This document shows positions 61,401 to 64,000 of a stretch of DNA of 64,000 nucleotides, piece after piece (within the stretch, counting starts at the first letter, position 1; every line of letters begins with the position of its first letter). Made by a program: the position numbers and the translations under genes. The DNA comes from Combretum micranthum (lineage: Eukaryota > Streptophyta > Magnoliopsida > Myrtales > Combretaceae): assembly GCA_024138025.1 (NCBI GenBank), contig JAMXBD010000114.1:682001-746000 (forward strand), given 5' to 3'. A model generated the notes under the pieces. It was given only the letters and a program-made list of their open reading frames with translations, made no database searches and was not told the origin of the DNA.

Positions 61401-62000
61401 TGGGTTGTTGCATTTCATTTTATCTATCATTTTATTTTACTTTTATTTAATTTTCAAGTTGCTTAAACAATCCGAGCAGCCTGCATGGTGGTACAGAGCA
61501 CATAATGACTATCGATAGTGTAAGTACTATGATCATTGAATAAATTTGACTCGATAATACGGTACTCTGTTATAGTATACTTTCCCCACCACCAAAAAAA
61601 AAAAAAAAAAGAACAAAAAAAAAAATCCTGATGGACCAATGTAATCTAACCGATATTAATATTTTTCTTCCCTCAGTGCATTTATATGCAACATCATTTT
61701 TAGCTTATTCATTAGATCCCTTCAGCCCCAGTTTCATGGACCACAAAATTTTATTTGACTTATTCATATTAAGGAGTTTTTTTTTTTTTTTTTTTTTGGC
61801 CACTGTATTAACGAATTCAATTAGCTTTCTTTTAACTTCTTCTTTGATTAGCCCACATAGGGCCCAAACAAAAGACTACTGTGGCTAAAATGTTACTACA
61901 TTCATGGAATTCCCACAAATGTTATTTTCCTTATCAAATTCAACAGAAAAGAATACAGAAATTCAGTCATAAAATCTTAAGTTGAGTTGGATATAACATG

Positions 62001-63499
62001 TTGCATAAAAGTTGGATATTTTCCTTATCAAATTCTGTATTTTGCTCCCCCCAAATATAAGGATACGCTCAGTACATTAGATCTACGATTGTTTTAGTAT
62101 TAGAATAGGAAATTCGATGGTCTATGGGACTATATTGTCACTATTTAATGATTTGTACTATACTTAATTGTGATCAATCTACTAAAATAGTTAATATTTT
62201 ATTGATGAGACCATAAAAACTCAAAAAATGATATATTCTTGATTGTTTGTCTATAATATTAGTATTAAAATTAATTATAAAATATTACATAAAGAAAATA
62301 TTAGGACTTTGATCATGATCAAAATAAATTTGAGCTATTTAATTATAATAGGGATGAACCTCATTAAAAAAAAATTATCGAATGGTAGAATTTTCGATCG
62401 AGACAGGCAATTACCTGTAGCCCATCTTTTCCATACGTGGAGTTTGAAATTTCAATTGATTGGATTTGCAATCAAATTTTTTGTGTTGTTGTCGGCTTGT
62501 AACTTTCATATGTAGGACATCAAGTTCCTATCTCAGTGGCCTCCTGGCTCCGGCACTTTACGAGGTCGGGCATTTAATCAGCGTTTTCGGCCCTTTCACA
62601 ATAGCATCCTTTTCTGTCTTGATTTTGATACTATGGATTATATAATTCATATAATAAATAATACTTAATCACCACTCAATTTTTTTGTGTTTTTCAATAT
62701 TTTATTTTAATGTTATGCTCATAAATTAAAGTTGTTAAATATTACAGATATTACTCTTACTTATAAAATTTACAAGATATTTATTATACTTTTTATCTTT
62801 TATACCCGTGTTCTATGATAAATGAACTTTTGCCACCACATGTTTTCAAATATGATGGGTAATAAATTTGGTAAGTAAATATTTGATTAAATATGATATA
62901 TAAATACTTTGAATTTCAATTGTAAAATCTGACCATAAAATTGATCTGGATATGAAATTGAATACTTTTAAGCTTGAGATGTAATATTGAAAAATATTTA
63001 AAATTTTGGTTGTGATTTTATCTGTATTCAAACTGCTAATGTGGATGTCATGATGCCTTTAAAAAAAAATTTTTTTCTACCCTTGATATTGCAAAAGGGT
63101 AAAAGAGAAACATTAAAATTGGTCACAATTTCCTGAGTAGGCATAGGAATGGCATAATAATTAGGAAAATTCTACCATTAGGCCTTTTTTTTTTTTTTTA
63201 TAAGAACTGTTTTATGAGTTATTAAATGATTTAGATTTATATATAATTATAATTAGATTATTGAAATACCTATAATATTAACTGATGTGATAATTTCAAT
63301 CATCAGATAATATATTTCATTTGTCATATAATATTTGAATAGTGCCAAGCTTTCTTGGAATTGACATAAGATGTCTTTAATATGCTTCATTAAAGATAAT
63401 ACTTCCTTCTTTTTTTTCCTTTTCTTTTTTTTTTTCCTTTCACTTGTAGAAATATGGGTGAAAATTTTCGACCAATTTGTTTACAATTTTTAATTTTAT
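62001..63499. other. Intergenic, no gene seen
   Basis: AT-rich with poly-T runs. 62380-62640 is more even in composition (CAGTGGCCTCCTGGCTCCGG) and may be relic single-copy DNA. Confidence 0.45.
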
Positions 63500-64000
63500 C
63501 ACTAGTAGCTTCCAATGAGCCAAGCCGAGCTATGTTTTTAAAAGCTCGAAGTTAGATCGCTTAAAAATTATCGAGCTCTAATGGAGTTGTTTAGTTAGCT
63601 TAAAATTTACGCTTGGACTCAACTTGTTTAACTTAATGAGCTTTATTTCGAGATCGATATTGGCTTATTTATAAATTGAGCTTGAGCCGAACCGAACTTT
63701 TTATCAATCTTGAATTTTAAGCTTAAGCTTGACTTACTTATATAGTCTATTTTCTATTTTTTAACCTAAAAATAATATATAATAATTATTAAATAATAAA
63801 AATCGAATTTTATTATTTCAATTATATATTAATATATTGTAATTATTAATCTCATAAATTACTAATGAGTTTGTTCATAAGTTTATTGATGAGTTTAGTT
63901 TACGAGTGCATGAGTTTAAATAAATATATTCATAAGTTCGCTTATGAACTTGAGTAAAACTCCTTAAAAAAGTTTTATTTTAAGTTTGACTATAATTCAT
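63500..64000. mobile_element. Repeat with GAGCTCGA/TGAGCTTGAGC motifs, running off the window
   Basis: Many AGCTCGA, GAGCTTGAGCCGAACCGA and ATGAGTTTGTTCATAAGTTT-like repeats occur, typical of subterminal arms of plant non-autonomous DNA transposons. Only one arm is visible. Confidence 0.4.

Larger units (their letters stand above)
58912..62000 (+). repeat. Segmental duplication, copy 2 (partner 32405-34210)
   Basis: It has the same order of blocks as copy 1: CTATTTAGTAATTGTAG, TTTCATTCCCTTCACATTCC, TTCTTTTCAAATGTAGTATA, GGTACAGAGCACATAATGAC, AATTTTATTTGACTTATTCA, CATGGAATTCCC and AAATTCAACAGAAAAGAA. It carries the Mutator-like element 59156-61400 and long homopolymer runs (A about 61592-61608, T about 61777-61798). 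Confidence 0.75.

Noticed and set aside
1..64000. Endogenous pararetrovirus sequence
   Set aside because: I found no movement-protein, coat or pararetroviral RT pattern. All RT remnants fit gypsy, copia or LINE families.

Overview
This is eukaryotic nuclear DNA from a flowering plant, most likely a eudicot. It is strongly AT-rich, genes are sparse, and almost everything recognisable is plant transposon sequence. The only near-intact gene encodes a plant seven-transmembrane protein of the lung seven-transmembrane / CAND6-CAND7 type. The species cannot be told from the sequence.

Layout. 1-5.9 kb is non-coding, with a probable minus-strand LTR at 4.28-5.9 kb. 5.99-6.42 kb holds a broken type-B response-regulator receiver. 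6.82-8.21 kb is extremely AT-rich, degenerate tandem DNA. 8.90-12.13 kb is a decayed Ty3/gypsy polymerase, split by a 2.2-kb terminal-inverted-repeat element carrying a gene-like exon. 13.83-15.16 kb is the CAND-type gene on the minus strand; a 2-base frameshift separates its last 38 codons from the rest. 15.45-16.45 kb has a cluster of small palindromes and an LTR-like stretch. 18.59-20.31 kb has three copies of a 0.4-kb LTR in mixed orientation, one holding a run of 20 C. 21.9-25.5 kb is a dense set of MITEs, one of them split by a hAT-like element. 26-31 kb is LTR-like and MITE sequence. 30.8-32.0 kb is a second inverted-repeat element with gene-like content. 32.4-34.2 kb is one copy of a non-coding segment whose paralogue lies at 58.9-62.0 kb; each copy carries its own transposon. 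35.7-40.0 kb is bracketed by a 0.2-kb inverted repeat and contains a probable long LTR and a copia RT scrap.

43.4-56.6 kb reads as a single nested structure. It is an L1-type LINE on the minus strand, bounded by a 10-bp direct repeat and a poly(A) tail. A 203-bp MITE interrupts its RNase H region. A 7.2-kb Athila-like block lies between ORF1 and the endonuclease; the arrangement of its LTRs shows it is the remnant of a tandem (LTR-sharing) array. 59.16-61.40 kb is a Mutator-like element with long terminal repeats and a 9-bp target duplication, which the empty paralogous site near 32.63 kb confirms.

I found no RNA genes, no CRISPR, no bacterial-type operons and no sign of a new cellular pathway. 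The informative content is the order of transposon insertions and how genes have decayed.
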